A program made the position numbers and the translations under genes. Source: Apodemus sylvaticus (taxonomy: Eukaryota > Chordata > Mammalia > Rodentia > Muridae). From it: a DNA stretch of 64,000 nt. The notes beneath the pieces are model-generated. The model did no database searches and had not been told where the DNA came from. It worked only from the letters and a program-made list of their open reading frames with translations. This document shows, one piece after another, positions 26,319 to 37,939 of this stretch. Location of the stretch: the NCBI RefSeq assembly GCF_947179515.1, contig NC_067477.1, positions 130,145,896 to 130,209,895 of the forward strand. Direction: 5' to 3'. How positions within the stretch are numbered: position 1 is the first letter of the stretch; each line of letters begins with the position of its first letter.

Positions 26319-27540
26319 TTATCCTGCTTTTTCCAGGGTATAGCTTCCCTCCTTGTATTTGTGTTTTCCCCCTATTATCCTTTGTAGGGCTGGGTTTGTG
26401 GCAAGATATTGTGTAAATTTGGGTTTATCATAGAATATCTTGGTTTCTCCATCTATAGTGATTGAGATTTTCGCTGGGTATAGGAGTCTTGGCTGGCATT
26501 TGTGTTCTCTTAGAGTGTGCATGAGCTCTGCCTAGGATCTTCTAGCTTTCATGGTCTCTGGTGAGAAGTCTGGGGTAATTCTGATAGGTCTTCCTTTATA
26601 TGTTACTTGCCCTTTTTCTCTTACTGCCTTTAGTATTCTTTCTTTGTTTAGTACATTTTGGGTTTTGATTATTATGTGACAGCAGGTATTTCTGTTCTGG
26701 TCCAGTCTGTTTGGAGATCTGTAGGCTTCTTGTATATTCATGGGCATCTCTCTCTTTAGATTAGGGAAGTTTTCTTCCATAATTTTGTTGAAGATATTTG
26801 CTGGCCCTTTAAGTTGTAAATCTTCACTCTCTTCAATGCCTATAATCCTTAGGTTTGGCTTTCTCATTGTGTCTTGGATTTCCTGGATGTTTTGGGTTAC
26901 AAGCTTTTTGCATTTTTCATTTTCTTTGACTGTTGAGTCCATGGTTTCTATGGTATCTTTGACATCTGAGATTCTTTCTTCTATCTCTTGTATTCTGTTG
27001 TTGATACTTGCATCTAAGGCCCCCGATTTCTTCCCAAGAGTTTCTATCTCTAAAGTTGACCCTCTTTGTGATTTCTTAGTTATTTCTACTTCTGTTTTTA
27101 GGTCTTGGATTTTTTGCTCAGTTCCTTCACTTGCTTGTTTGTGTTTTCCTGTAATACTTTGAGAGATTTTTGCGTTTCCTCTTTCATGACTTCTGCCTGC
27201 TGATCAAAGTTCTGTATTTCTTTAAGTGATCTTTGCATTTCCTCCTTATTAACTACTATCTTTTTACTGATATTCTCCTGAATTTCTTTAAGTGTTTTTT
27301 GTGTTTCCCTTGTAAGTGCTCTAGCTTTTGACAATTTTTCTCCTGAATTTCTTTAAGAGACTTATTTATGCCCTTCATGTGTTCCTCTAACAGCATCATG
27401 ACCAGTGATTTTTAATCCAACTCTTGTTTTTCTAGTATGTTGGGGTATCCAGGACTTGCTGTTGTTGGAGAATTAGGTTCAGATGCTGCCATAGTGCCTT
27501 GGTTTCTCTTAGTAATGTACCTACATTTGCCTTTAGCCAT
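26319..27540 (-). pseudogene. L1 ORF1 remnant (RNA-binding chaperone)
   Basis: ORF1 protein coats L1 RNA as a trimer. The start codon is at 27540-27538 (MAKGKCR...), followed by a short basic N-terminus and a PGYPN motif. A coiled coil rich in KSLKEIQEN and QKSLKVLQEN repeats follows (27098-27334). The RRM and C-terminal domain lie at 26532-26942 (NLRIIGIEES, RKPN, GRPIRITPDFS), and the C-terminal end at 26319-26522 (LREHKCQPRLLYPAKISI). A stop near 26530 separates the last two pieces, and the N-terminal part has stops near 27410. Not translatable as a whole. Confidence 0.9.
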
Positions 27541-28135
27541 CTAGTTCTCACTGGTATTAGATGGTCTTATTGTCACTGGTTGGTGCTTCAACCTTCTGTG
27601 GACCTTTAAAGCTATTTCAGAGACATTGGATGCCTGGGTTTCCTATGGCATGGATTGCTGATGTGCTGCCTTCCTCTTTTGTGTTGTTGGAACCCTGCTG
27701 AGTCTTGCCCCAAGCAATGTTATACTTGGGTTGTCTCAGTGAACCAGGTGCCCCCAGACTGCTCTGTCATGGAGAGAAGATAGTGGTGGAGATTCACTCC
27801 CTCTGATGATCCCCATGTAGGACACAGGCCCCAAGACAGGCTGGCTGGTAGACAAACCGCCTATGTGCTCAGGTCCTGGGCACAGGCAGACCATTGGTGG
27901 TTTGTGCCCCCAGAGATCTTAACCTCTGGATATCTCAGTACCTGATGCTGCTTTTCTGCCCCGGCAGGCAGGGAAGATGTTGGTAGGGAGTCACTCCCTC
28001 TGCTTATCTCCACGTATGACACAGGCCCCACGACAAGCCAGCTGGTAGATGAACTGCATATGTGCTCAGGTCCTGGGCACAGGCAGCTCCCTGTCGGTTT
28101 GTGCCCCGAGAGACCTTAAACTAAGGATATCTCCA
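27541..28135 (-). promoter_or_regulatory. L1 5'UTR with two tandem promoter monomers
   Basis: Upstream of ORF1 on the minus strand. Two related units of about 197 bp lie in tandem, about 27734-27930 and 27931-28129. Matching anchor points: 'cactccctctg' at 27795 and 27992, 'acacaggcccca' at 27822 and 28020, 'gtgctcaggtcctgggcaca' at 27865 and 28062, 'ggatatctc' at 27928 and 28126. Rodent L1s use such monomers as an internal RNA polymerase II promoter whose strength grows with monomer number. With two diverged monomers, residual activity is possible but untested. Confidence 0.8.
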
Positions 28136-28876
28136 CATTTATTTTTAATAGAGAAAATATAACAAAAATTTCTCCATCCTTTGTTGTGGAAAAAGTGTGT
28201 AATAGCTCTCACTCTGGAATAAGACTTCCAGGTTCTGTCTGTTCAAACTACCAGTGGACGTAACTCAACACCAAGGAGGGAGAAAAATTGATGGCGGCAC
28301 TCCTCCCTAAAGTCCCATCATGCAACAAAATAGTTGTAGAGATGGTAAACAGCACAGGTCAGTGCAATGTGACCCAGCTATTGAAAAAAAAAAAGAACAT
28401 TCTTCAATATTTTTGTCTTTAATATACCTTAAGTGTAGTCTTATTGTTGATTTATGTTTTTTATACTCTGTACACAAAATTACAAAAATTTTAAAATACA
28501 GATAGAAATATTAAAAACGGCATTGTAACTCTAGGCTAAAATACCAAAGAGAGACTGAAGAGAATCACCATTTGACTGGATGGTGCTGCATTTAGGAACC
28601 TGTGGGTTACTGAACATAACTCCTAGTTTCAGATAAAAGATACTTTCACATGAACAGGTCATGACCCTTTCCCCAAACAATACATGTTCTTCTCTATCCT
28701 TTTGGCTGTTCATTTCAACTAGAGGATAGTATCATTCTACAGATTATACTGCTCACCTTGGATAGAGGATGTAGATAATATAGGCTGGCCCTGAGCTGAA
28801 ACTACTCCAGGCTGCTGAGCATTTTATACACTAAGAGAATTGAGCTGCCTGGCTGAGTAGAAAGGGCCCCATTGAG
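28136..28876. other. Unrecognised DNA between two L1s
   Basis: No coding frame or repeat that I can name in about 740 bp. Confidence 0.45.
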
Positions 28877-29895
28877 CTTACCCATTCTAACTGGTGTGAG
28901 GTGGAATCTCAGGAATGTTTTGATTTACATTTCCCTGATGACTAAGGATATTGAACATTTCTTTAAGATAAAAAACTCGGGTGACAGCAGATACTGGAGA
29001 GGATGTGGAGAAAGAGGAATACTTCTACATTGTCTTTAGGATTACAAGCTGGTAAAACCACTTTCAAAGTCAGTCTGGCAGCTTCTCAGAAAATTAGACA
29101 TAGTATTACCTGAGGACCCAGCTATACCACTACTGAGCATATGCCCAAAAGATTCTCCAACATATAACAAGGACACATGCTGCACTATGTTCATATCAGC
29201 CTTCTTTATAATAGCAAAAGCTAGAAGAACCCAAATGTCCTTTAATAGATGAATGGCTACAGAAAATGTGGTACATTTGCACAATGGAGTACTTCTCAGC
29301 TATTAAAAACAATTACTTCATGAAGTTCTAGGCAAATAGATAGAACTAGAAAATATCATCCTGAATGAGGCAACCCCATGACAAAAGAACATACATGGTA
29401 TGCACTCACTGATAAGTGGATATTAGTCCCAAAACTGCAAATACCCAGATACAATTCACAGACCACATGAAGCTCAAGTAGAAGCAAGACCAAAGTGTGG
29501 ATGCTTTGGTCCTTCTTAGAAAGGGGAAAAAATGTCATGAGAGCAAATATGGAGACAAAGTACAGAGGAGAGACTGAAGAAAAGGTGACCCAGAGACTGC
29601 CCCACCTGGGAATCCATCCCAGATACAGTCACCAAACTCCAACACTATCGTGGATGCTAAGAAATGCTTGCTGAATGGAGCCAGATACAGCTGTCTCCCG
29701 AGAGCCTCTGCAAAAGCCTGACAAATACACAGCTGGATGCTCACAGCTCTGAGCATGGGCTCTCCAAGAAAGGAGTTAGAGAAAGGAATGAAGGAGCTGA
29801 AGGGATTTGCAACACTGTAGCAAGAACAACAATATCAACCAATCAGACTTCCCAGAGCTCCCAGGGACTAAACCACTAACCAAAGAGTACAGACT
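28877..29895 (+). mobile_element. L1 with 5' inversion and missing 3' end
   Basis: 28877 to about 28966 is L1 ORF2 on the minus strand ('ctaactggtgtgaggtgg', 'tttccctgatgactaagg'). From about 28967 the next L1 sequence appears on the plus strand ('aaaaactcgggtgacagcag') and runs through the ORF2 end (about 29425) into the 3'UTR, stopping at about 29895. The inverted 90-bp piece ends where the sense part begins, an exact twin-priming geometry. The 3'UTR stops well short of its usual end, right after 'aaccaaagagtacagac', and shows no A tail. Confidence 0.85.
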
Positions 29896-29961
29896 GTTAT
29901 TTCATCCAAAGATATTAAACACTCAAGCTTTTCTAAGATGTTTGAGGTGAGTGTTAATTCT
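29896..29961 (+). repeat. 66-bp near-duplicate, copy 1
   Basis: Matches the reverse complement of 35610-35675 at 60 of 66 positions without gaps. It begins exactly where the L1 3'UTR of the preceding element stops. Similarity ends abruptly on both sides. Includes the shared block ATGTTTGAGGTGAGTGTTAA. Origin unknown. Confidence 0.85.
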
Positions 29962-30439
29962 AATAGTATTTATGAAAGCACTTACTGTTGCCTTGGAGTT
30001 TTAAAAGAACTTTAAAAAATGGAAAAAGTTAAAATCACATCATAGGTTCTATGCTAACCTATGGTCTCTAAAATAGCCACTATCCAGAACTGAAATGTAC
30101 TTAGAATTTTGCTGAAGAAGAATGTGCTCAATATTAGAAGAGTTTCTACAGTGCTACGATTTAATCCTGTGTGATTAATAGTCACTAGTTAACAATATCA
30201 TGATCTTCATGTACACTATAGTATGTTAAATGGTTGACATTTAAAGAAATGATTAATTTCCAGTTCTTCTTTCATAGTTTAGTGAGAGGAGCACAGGTGC
30301 CAACTCTCTAGAGGAAAGTCCAGCTTTGTTATGCGATGACTAAAAGATCAAATTCAATGGCTGGCATTAAAATAGGATTCCACAGAAAGATAGCTAACAC
30401 ACGAGAATGTGTTCCATATGAGAAATTTGCTATATAATT
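29962..30439. other. Unrecognised DNA
   Basis: AT-rich, without frames or repeats that I recognise. Confidence 0.45.
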
Positions 30440-30760
30440 TCATATGTAACACACATTATTATTAGCATATTATTCTCCCCCAGACAAAGAACTAAAAGCA
30501 ACAAAGGATTGCTAAGAGAAGGGAAGCACCCTCTCCTAGAAAGGAGCCCACAACTGGTTAGCCTAATACAAGGTTTTGAGCCCTGAAACCATACACTGTA
30601 AGACAAACAACAAAATGTAGACATAATAGTTGAGTTTATATAGTCTTGATTATGTGTGTGCTTGTAAAAATAATAGAAAGAGGCTATTAACTTAAGGGTG
30701 GAGAAGGGGGATTGGGGTTAGAGAAAGGGGGCTGGATGAAAGACTGGGAAATTTTGATTT
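30440..30760 (+). mobile_element. Old L1 3'UTR tail
   Basis: 'cccagacaaagaactaaaag', 'ggattgctaagagaaggga', 'gagccctgaaaccatacac' and 'gaaagaggctattaactta' are blocks of the same old rodent L1 tail seen in reverse at 11545-12282. Ends in a T/A-rich stretch where the next L1 is inserted. Confidence 0.65.
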
Positions 30761-32511
30761 AAAAATTATTTTATTTTTGTGCTTGTTTTATTTTTAATTT
30801 TATTTTATACGATATATTTTTTACTTACATTTCAAATGATTTCCCATTTTCTGGTCCCCCACTACCCGAAAGTCACATAAGCCCCCTTCCCTCCCCCTGT
30901 TCTCCCACCCACCCCTTCCTACTTCCCTGTCCTTGTTTTGCCTTATACTGCTTCACTGAGTCTTTCCAGAACCAGGGGCCACTCCTCTGTTCTTCTTGTA
31001 CCTCATTTGATATGTGGATTATGTTTTGGGTATTCCAGTTTTCCATGCTAATATCCACTTATTAGTGAGTGCCTACCATGATTGATCTTTTGAGACTGGG
31101 TTACCTCACTTAGTATGATGTTCTCCAGTTCCATCCATTTCCCTAAGAATTTCATGAATTCATTGTTTCTAATGGCTGAATAGTACTCCATTGTGTATAT
31201 ATACCACATTTTTGCATCCATTCTTCTGGTGAGGGATACCTGGGTTCTTTCCAACTTCTGGCTATTATAAATAGGGCTGCTATGAACATAGTGGAGCATA
31301 TATCCTTATTACATGCTGGGGAATCCTCTGAGTATATGCCCAGGAACGGTATAGCAGGATATTTTGGAAGTGACATACCCAGTTTTCTGAGGAACCACCA
31401 GACTGATTTCCAGAGTGGTTGTACCAATTTGCAACCCCACCAGCAGTGGAGGAGTGTTCCTCTTTCTCCACATCCTTGCCAACACCTGCTGTTTCCTGAG
31501 TTTTTAATCTTAGACATTCTGACTGGTGTAAGGTGAAATCTCAGGGTTGTTTTGATTTGCATTTCCCTGATGACTAATGAAGTTGAGCATTTTTTAAGAT
31601 GTTTCTCTGCCATCCGAAGTTCTTCAGGTGTGAATTCTTTGTTTAACTCTGTACCCCATTTTTAATAGGGTTATTTGGTTTTCTGGGGTCTAATTTCTTG
31701 AGTTCTTTGTATATATTGGATATTAGCCCTCTATTTGATAAAGGTTTGGTGAAGATCTTTTCCCAATTTCTTGGTTGCCAATTTGTCCTTTTGATGGTGT
31801 CCTTTGCTTTACAGAATCTTTGTAATTTTATGAGGTCCCATTTGTCAATTCTTGATCTTAGAGCATACGCTATTGGTGTTCTGTTCAGGAACTTTCCCCC
31901 TGTACCGATGTCCTCAAGGGTCTTCCCCAGTTTCTTTTCTATTAGCTTCAGAGTGTCTGGCTTTATGTGAAGGTCCTTTATCCATTTGGATTTGAGCTTA
32001 GTACAAGGAGACAAGGATGGATTAATTCGCATTCTTCTGCTTGCTGACCGCCAGTTGAACCAGCACCATTTGTTGAAAAGGCTATCTTTTTTCCATTGGA
32101 TGTTTTCAGCCTCTTTGTCGAGGATCAAGTGGCCATAGGTGTGTGGGTTCATTTCTGGATCTTCAATCCTGTTCCATTGATCTGCCTGCCTGTCACTGTA
32201 CCAATACCATGTAGTTTTTAACACTATTGCTCTGTAGTATTGCTTGAGATCAGGGATACTGATTCCCCCAGAATTTCTTTTGTTGTTGAGAATAGTTTTA
32301 GCTATCCTTTTTTGTTGTTGTTGTTATTCCAGATGAATTTGAGAATTGCTCTTTCAAATTCTATGAAGAATTGAGTTGGGATTTTGATGAGTATTGCGTT
32401 GAATTTGTTTATTGCTTTTGGCAAAATGGCCATTTTAACTATATTAATCCTGCCGATCCATGAGCATGGGAGGTTTTTCCATTTTTTTGAGGTCTTCTAA
32501 AAGTTATTTCA
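30761..32511 (-). mobile_element. LINE-1, 5'-truncated, rat-type, candidate target duplication
   Basis: Element body about 30774-32498: T-rich tail complement, 3'UTR to about 31047, then ORF2 back to the segment just downstream of the reverse transcriptase core. AAAAATTATTTTA at 30761-30773 and AAAAGTTATTTCA at 32499-32511 match at 11 of 13 positions and may be the target-site duplication. Strong similarity to the 1017-3338 copy in the shared part, in the same orientation 30 kb away. An inserted TTGTTGTTGTTG-like stretch lies near 32309-32322. Confidence 0.9.
31048..32224 (-). pseudogene. L1 ORF2 remnant, C-terminal half
   Basis: Three frames: 31643-32224 (TTWYWYSDRQADQWNRIEDP, ending at NNPIKN), 31152-31613 (AEKHLKKCSTSLVIREMQ with the cysteine-rich CWQGC/HCWWGC pair) and 31048-31299 (MWYIYTMEYYSAIRNNEF to LISGY, the natural ORF2 end). 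A one-base loss in the T run at about 31208-31212 shifts the frame between the last two. No RT catalytic motifs are included. Confidence 0.92.
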
Positions 32512-32589
32512 ATAAAAGGTTCCAAAATGCAGAAGTTGCGATGTGGTAAAGTGTGGCATTGGGAAATGGGATGACCAAAAGCAAACATT

Positions 32590-32597
32590 TCCCTTTC

Positions 32598-32671
<74 letters not shown>

Positions 32672-32726
32672 TTCCTTCCTTCCTTCATTTCTTTCTTTCT
32701 TTCTACATTCCTTCCTTTCTTTCTTT
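32590..32726. repeat. (CTTT)n/(CCTT)n microsatellite
   Basis: About 100 bp of CTTT units, then CCTT units, then CTTT again. It abuts the T-rich tail complement of the Lx L1 at 32727, so on the element's strand it is a (GAAA)n tract grown from an A tail. Confidence 0.95.
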
Positions 32727-33340
32727 TTTAATTAGATATATTCTTTATTTACACTTCAAATGTTCCCTTTCCTGCTTTCCTCCTCCCCTGAAAATCCTGT
32801 AAACCATCTCCCCTTTCCCAACCAACCCACCCCTGCTTCCCTGTCCTGGTATTCCTCTACACTATGGTATCAAGTCTTTTCAGGACCAAGGGCCTCTCCC
32901 CCATTTGGTGTCCAACAAGATCTTCCTCTGCTGCCGATGTGTCTGGGTTCATGGGTAACTCCAAGTGTACTCTTTGGTTGATGGTTTTGTCCCTGGGATT
33001 TCTGAGAGTACTTGGTGACTTATATTGTTGTTCTTCCTATGATGCTGCAAACCCCTTCAGCTCCTTTGGTCCTTTCTGTATCTCATCCATTTGGGACCCT
33101 GTACTCAGTTCAACGGCTAGCTGAGAGTTTCCCTTATGTATTTGCCATGCACTAGCAGAGCCTCCCAGGTGACAGCTAGTCACTTGTGAGCATCCATAAT
33201 ACTGTCTGGGTTTTGTAATTGTATATGGGATGGATTCCTAGATGGGGTAGTATCTGGATGGTCTTTCCTTCAGACACTGCTCCACACTTTGTCTCTGTAT
33301 CTTAGAAGGAGGAACAAAATGCCCTTCTTTCTGAGAACAG
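32727..33340 (-). mobile_element. Lx-type L1 3'UTR
   Basis: 'tattctttatttacacttca', 'gtactctttggttgatggtt', 'aaaccccttcagctcctttg', 'gatggtctttccttcagaca' and 'ttgtctctgtatcttagaag' are consecutive blocks of the Lx 3'UTR read backwards. The same blocks occur at 63041-63650. Truncated before ORF2. Confidence 0.82.
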
Positions 33341-34102
33341 AGAAAGCACAGGACAGAAACACAGATAGTGTTAGGGAAGGAGCCTGCAGTATAGTAATAT
33401 TTGTATTCAGTGCTGCCTTATTGAGGGTATCTACCAGGCTTCCCATAAGTCCCATTCAGCTACCATACAGGTACATACAAATCCTGTGAAAGAAAGATAT
33501 TTTCTTCAAAATAAAGGAGGATAACCAAGACTCCATCTGTGCAGTCTGCCTGCGTATTTTTATTCTATTCTGCAGTAATTGTTCCTGACAAGACTTTTCA
33601 AGCTCCTATAAAAATATAATTATGTGCCAGCCAATCTCAAAGGCATCTATAGTAGAGGTTAAAATGGAAGTTATTTGAGACATCTCTGTCTGCCCACACT
33701 GTAAGTGTCTAGATTTGCTTATAACAGCTATGTAATTTATACTGTGAAATACATAAAGAGAAACAGTGGCCACATAAGCATTAATACCCATTGACATCAC
33801 GGGACACTGTGGAGGAGCACATGGATCTTGATCTGTGGATGTAAATAGATGAGCTTATCTTGGCCTCTTCTTCCTACAAACACTGACCTCATCATAGGAA
33901 CAAAAGTTCAAAGCAACGGTCCCTGAGAGACTGAAAAGTGTCATCAAAATATGAGTGAAATCCAACTAAGATTAATCACTCGTAATTCTTTCCCTAAAAA
34001 ATTAACCCACATTTTTATATGTGAGTTATATTTTGCCCTTTGAATTCTAATTGTGTGTTTTATGGATAATGCATTATATTTTCAGATACTTAATTTACAT
34101 TT

Positions 34103-34105
<3 letters not shown>
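33341..34105. other. Unrecognised DNA
   Basis: No repeat or gene identified. Confidence 0.5.

Positions 34106-34153
<48 letters not shown>
34106..34153. repeat. (AT)24 microsatellite
   Basis: Perfect AT dinucleotide run of 48 bp. Self-complementary, so able to extrude a cruciform. Confidence 0.97.
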
Positions 34154-34156
<3 letters not shown>

Positions 34157-35609
34157 ACATTTGTCCACAGATCCTATTTATATCATTTTATAATATGTAA
34201 ATTATATTTGAATGATTATTAATGCTACCTGTATTTACAAGAAAATATTTTAGACAAGTATGTAACCTAAGACACTCATGATAAGTGCTTGATGAATGCT
34301 ACTTTATTTGTTCAATGAGGAAAATAAGACCTATAGAGTAGATTTAACTCTAAGTCAACTTGGACACAGTCCGATATGTGCTGTTCTCTGTCAATCAGGG
34401 GAGAAATTATCAATTCACAAAGAAATCAGCTTCAGTCCAGTAAAGGTCTATTCTTATCATTACTATGATATTTTGAAATGCAAAAGACTTAGGGATTCTT
34501 TCTCCTTCTATATCAAGTACTTGCTAACTATTGTGTCTTAATTTATTAATCTCTCTTATTTCCAAAATTAGTCACATTGCGAATTAAAGGAACATAATTA
34601 AGGCAAAAACACATGAGAGGCTATTGCTGTTTCTCTTCTGCCAAAAACTTCCAACAAATCTGATTTGGCCTCAGCATTAAAATGACAAATACTACATGCA
34701 ACTCCTAGCTATGTCACTGAATTGTTTAACAGGATTCTAGAATGTTGTTTAGGATGTTTCCTACTTTCAGGTACAAATTCTGAGGATACAACTATAAAGG
34801 CAAAGTCTTAAAAGCAGCCTCAGATGCCTTACTCTCCTATGACTCTGCAATGCTGGCTCCATTTCCCAGTTCTTTCCAGTGATCATTATTTATTTGTGCT
34901 TCAGCTCAAGTGTATTGGAAGTCCCTAAAAGGATCATATGCTTGCATGTACTTATATGGTGCTTTGTAACAACATGAGCTTCTCTCATGGTATCATACCT
35001 CCATTGCCCATGCATTTGGTTTTATGTCACTCTGGTTTGAGAAATGAAAATAATAACTTTCAATTCCCTTTCTGAATAAAGTAACACTTAATAAATTAAC
35101 AAATATTGAACCTTTCATGTAGTAAAGAATTGCCATAAATATGCCTCAAAAGTGTACCAGTTCGGTTTCCTTAGAGTTCCTGTTTCAGATCTTCATCCCC
35201 TCTGAAGCACTGCACAGGGATGATCCCAGGTTTCCAGAAGATGCTGCTTTCTTAGTGAAGTAGTGTGTTCTTCATCATTTCCACAGTGATCGTCCATTCC
35301 CCCAGCTTTGTCACCTAGACAAGGGAAATTGTAGGGCAGCAATGGTACCTATAAAAACATTTCTTTCCATGCTATATCAGATGCTAGGGAAAGAATTAAT
35401 GGAGGAAGAAAAGGAGGATGGGAAGGAGGGAAGGAGAGAAAGAATAAAATATTTAGCTAATATTTTTGATGAGTGTCCCTAAGTTGCTTGCATGCTATGA
35501 TTTCTCTTAATAAAAATCCTCATTTTCTTTTCTTCAGAGCTCACTTAACTGTAGCTTTTACTGACTTTACCCCTTCCCTGATGGGACTCAGATTACAAAG
35601 GGAAAAGGC
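34154..35609. other. Unrecognised DNA with a short purine tract
   Basis: Purine-rich GGA/GAA stretch at about 35400-35448. Otherwise no frame or repeat that I can name. Confidence 0.5.
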
Positions 35610-35675
35610 AGAATTAACACTCACCTCAAACATTTTCAAAAAACTTGAGTGTTTCATATCTTTGGGTGAAATAAC
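35610..35675 (-). repeat. 66-bp near-duplicate, copy 2
   Basis: Inverted partner of 29896-29961, 60 of 66 identical, no gaps. Read on the minus strand it is preceded by 'ctgcatttttag' and contains 'TTTGAG|GTGAGT', so it could pass for a small exon with acceptor and donor, but the frame meaning is not supported. Confidence 0.85.
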
Positions 35676-36732
35676 GTTCTGTTCTCTAAAAATGCAGATA
35701 TGAACTTTTCTTGAGATCACTGTGGGTGAAGAACTTTCCAAAGAACTGTCTCCAAGCAGTATAGGAAATATCAAGCAATTACATTTGCTTTAAAATGCTG
35801 ATTATAATAGCAATGTAACTCTCTTAGCCTTTCAGCTTGGGATCACAATGTTCTTTTACACTGGCCTTAATACAGAAGTGCAGAAACACCAGCGTAAAAG
35901 CCTGCCCTCCCACTGGGACCATTGGTGGTCTTAAAACTGTAGGTGGACAAGTGAGTGAAGAATGTTTAATAAGTAGTCAGCAGACACAGTATCCACTGCT
36001 TGAAGACAGATGTTTTGTTTCCAACAGCATGAAGAACATACAACTCAGATAAAGTTTATGACCTCAACTATAATTGCAAAAAGAAACACAAACCCAAACT
36101 CCACAGTGCCCTGGAAGTTTGTATTAGTAAGACCTTAGACAATTTCTGCTTCCTTCACCCAGTTCCTTACAATCATAAGGACACATAGGTCTGGCAGGGA
36201 AACATATTTGATATACTCTCACTCCGTAGTAGCCCAGCTGGCCCTTAGTGTGTAACCTTAGTGTTTACTCTTTGATTCTAATCCCTGTGTGGTATTTAAC
36301 TCTTGGATCCCATATCTAAAATGAGCCAATCCACTATTGTTATCCCTCAGAGAGTTCAATTTCTGACCTACATGAGGACTGAACTAGTAAACTGAAGGGG
36401 GATTGGAATTATTCCCAATACAGCCTATCAGTCCTGATATTCCAACAAAGGGACAGATAGTAAGTAATTCTTGATTTTCTTAGGGAGAGACATTTGCTTC
36501 TTATGAACAAGCCCAGACTACCCTTCTAGGTTGACACTGAAAGTAGCTATTATCTTGAGAGAATTTTTGTATCCTTTTTAAAAGATCTGGTTTCTTGCAT
36601 CAGTAGATTATGTAAATAGTCCAATTAAGATATTCTGATACTAGGCAAACCTAAAACATATAGAATATAGTGGCTTTATGGGCAATATTAAATGCAGTAG
36701 TAGAACACAAGTATGGGTGCTGTACTTCATTG
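35676..36732. other. Unrecognised DNA
   Basis: Nothing identified. Confidence 0.45.
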
Positions 36733-36840
36733 TAACTGAAAAAGTGAGGCTCAGTGCTCTTACATGACCAAGTCACATAACAACAAAGCCACGATTCAAA
36801 CCTGGATGCTGTAACTAAAGACTCTATCCATACTCTGTCC
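36733..36840 (-). mobile_element. MIR SINE relic
   Basis: In reverse: 'aagtgaggctcagtgctc', 'accaagtcacataacaacaa', 'gccacgattcaaacctggat' and a CTATCCATAC end follow the MIR core and 5' region order. MIRs predate the mammalian radiation, so this stretch is ancestral, not a recent insertion. Confidence 0.65.
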
Positions 36841-37939
36841 TCCAAAGCCGATGCCAATGCCCCAGGAGTTACTGCTTCCTGGTAACAACCACAAGTATCA
36901 ATGCATCCTTTCTACCCACTTATCATAAAATGGCCTAAGTGTATAAGATTTGAAGCATAAAATTAAAATAAAATGTCTTGCACTTGTAAGACAGGCTGAG
37001 AAAATAAAACAAGAAAAAATGCATAGTTATGATTCTTAATAGTTGATTGATTTTCCTTTTCAAGTATGTGTGGTTTTAATCTGTTAAGAACTCCACATCA
37101 TCATAGACATCCCTGGAGCCTTCCTCTGCAAGCCTCCACCTTTGATTCCCAATCCCCTGTAACTTTAAAGCCATTGTTAAGAGAGGTCTACAGTGCTCAA
37201 TTTCTGATTCATTTCATGAGAACAGCTGGAGTCAACAACTCTCAGAGGCTTTTCTTTCTCCTCCAGAATTACTTCTGTAATTATCGCTGTCTACTGTGGG
37301 CTGTGGAATATGTCTCTTTTACTCAGAATTGTAGGGGTTTTTGCACAAGGTCACCATGCACCTAATTTAGAAAGTAATTACTAACCTCAATTTCTCCTTT
37401 TGTTCAAACTCCTTAGGAAAATGTGTTCAAATGAAGTAATGTGATTGGCTTACTAGAATCAGCCCTGCTTCTCCCACCTAAGCTGTGGATTCTTCTAAAT
37501 TTCCTACTAAGCTATGCGCTAGAAGAAAGGATATGTGAAATAATCAGTTTGTAAGGCAGCAGTCTATATAAGTCCACTGTAATGTCTCAGACACAGTTGG
37601 CATATTTTAACTACAGTAAAATGCTTTTATATAAGACAAAATATTCAAACTCAAGAACTAATTGACAAGAAACTTTTTGTGATTTATCAATCACAGTTTA
37701 AAGATGAACATTATAAAATGCACTGTTCACATTTGCTATTATACTTTACAGTTCGAACAGTTCCTGAAGCCTCATGGAATCTTCCCCATCTAATGAGAGC
37801 CTAAGCAGCAGGAAAAAAGAACTTAGAGAACACGTTTTTGTTCTTGATCTATACTTCTGAAAAGCCCTTAACTCCTCAAATTTGGCACATTCTTAGTGCC
37901 CAGAAAAATAAAAGGCCAGGAAACACCATTGAAACTGGT
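36841..37939. other. Unrecognised DNA
   Basis: The frame at 37066-37365 (99 codons) has no recognisable motif. No repeats named. Confidence 0.45.

Larger units (their letters stand above)
23056..28135 (-). mobile_element. Near full-span L1 with internal endonuclease deletion
   Basis: The longest element here, 5.1 kb on the minus strand. From its 3' end: A-tail complement and 3'UTR (23056-23308), ORF2 remnant (23309 to about 26290), ORF1 remnant (26319-27540), and a 5'UTR with two tandem monomers (27541 to about 28135). It therefore reaches the promoter, which is uncommon since most L1 insertions are 5'-truncated. It lacks about 1.1 kb of ORF2 at about 26131-26136, and both ORFs carry stops and frameshifts, so it is dead. 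Autonomous L1s are about 6-7 kb. Confidence 0.92.

Noticed and set aside
34106..34153. (AT)24 as a fragile or origin site
   Set aside because: A plain microsatellite. No flanking feature supports a function.
35541..35774. 77-codon minus frame containing duplicate copy 2, looking like an exon
   Set aside because: The duplicated 66 bp includes an acceptor-like and a donor-like site, but the frame crosses the donor, no partner exon was found, and copy 1 soon meets stops when read beyond the shared part.
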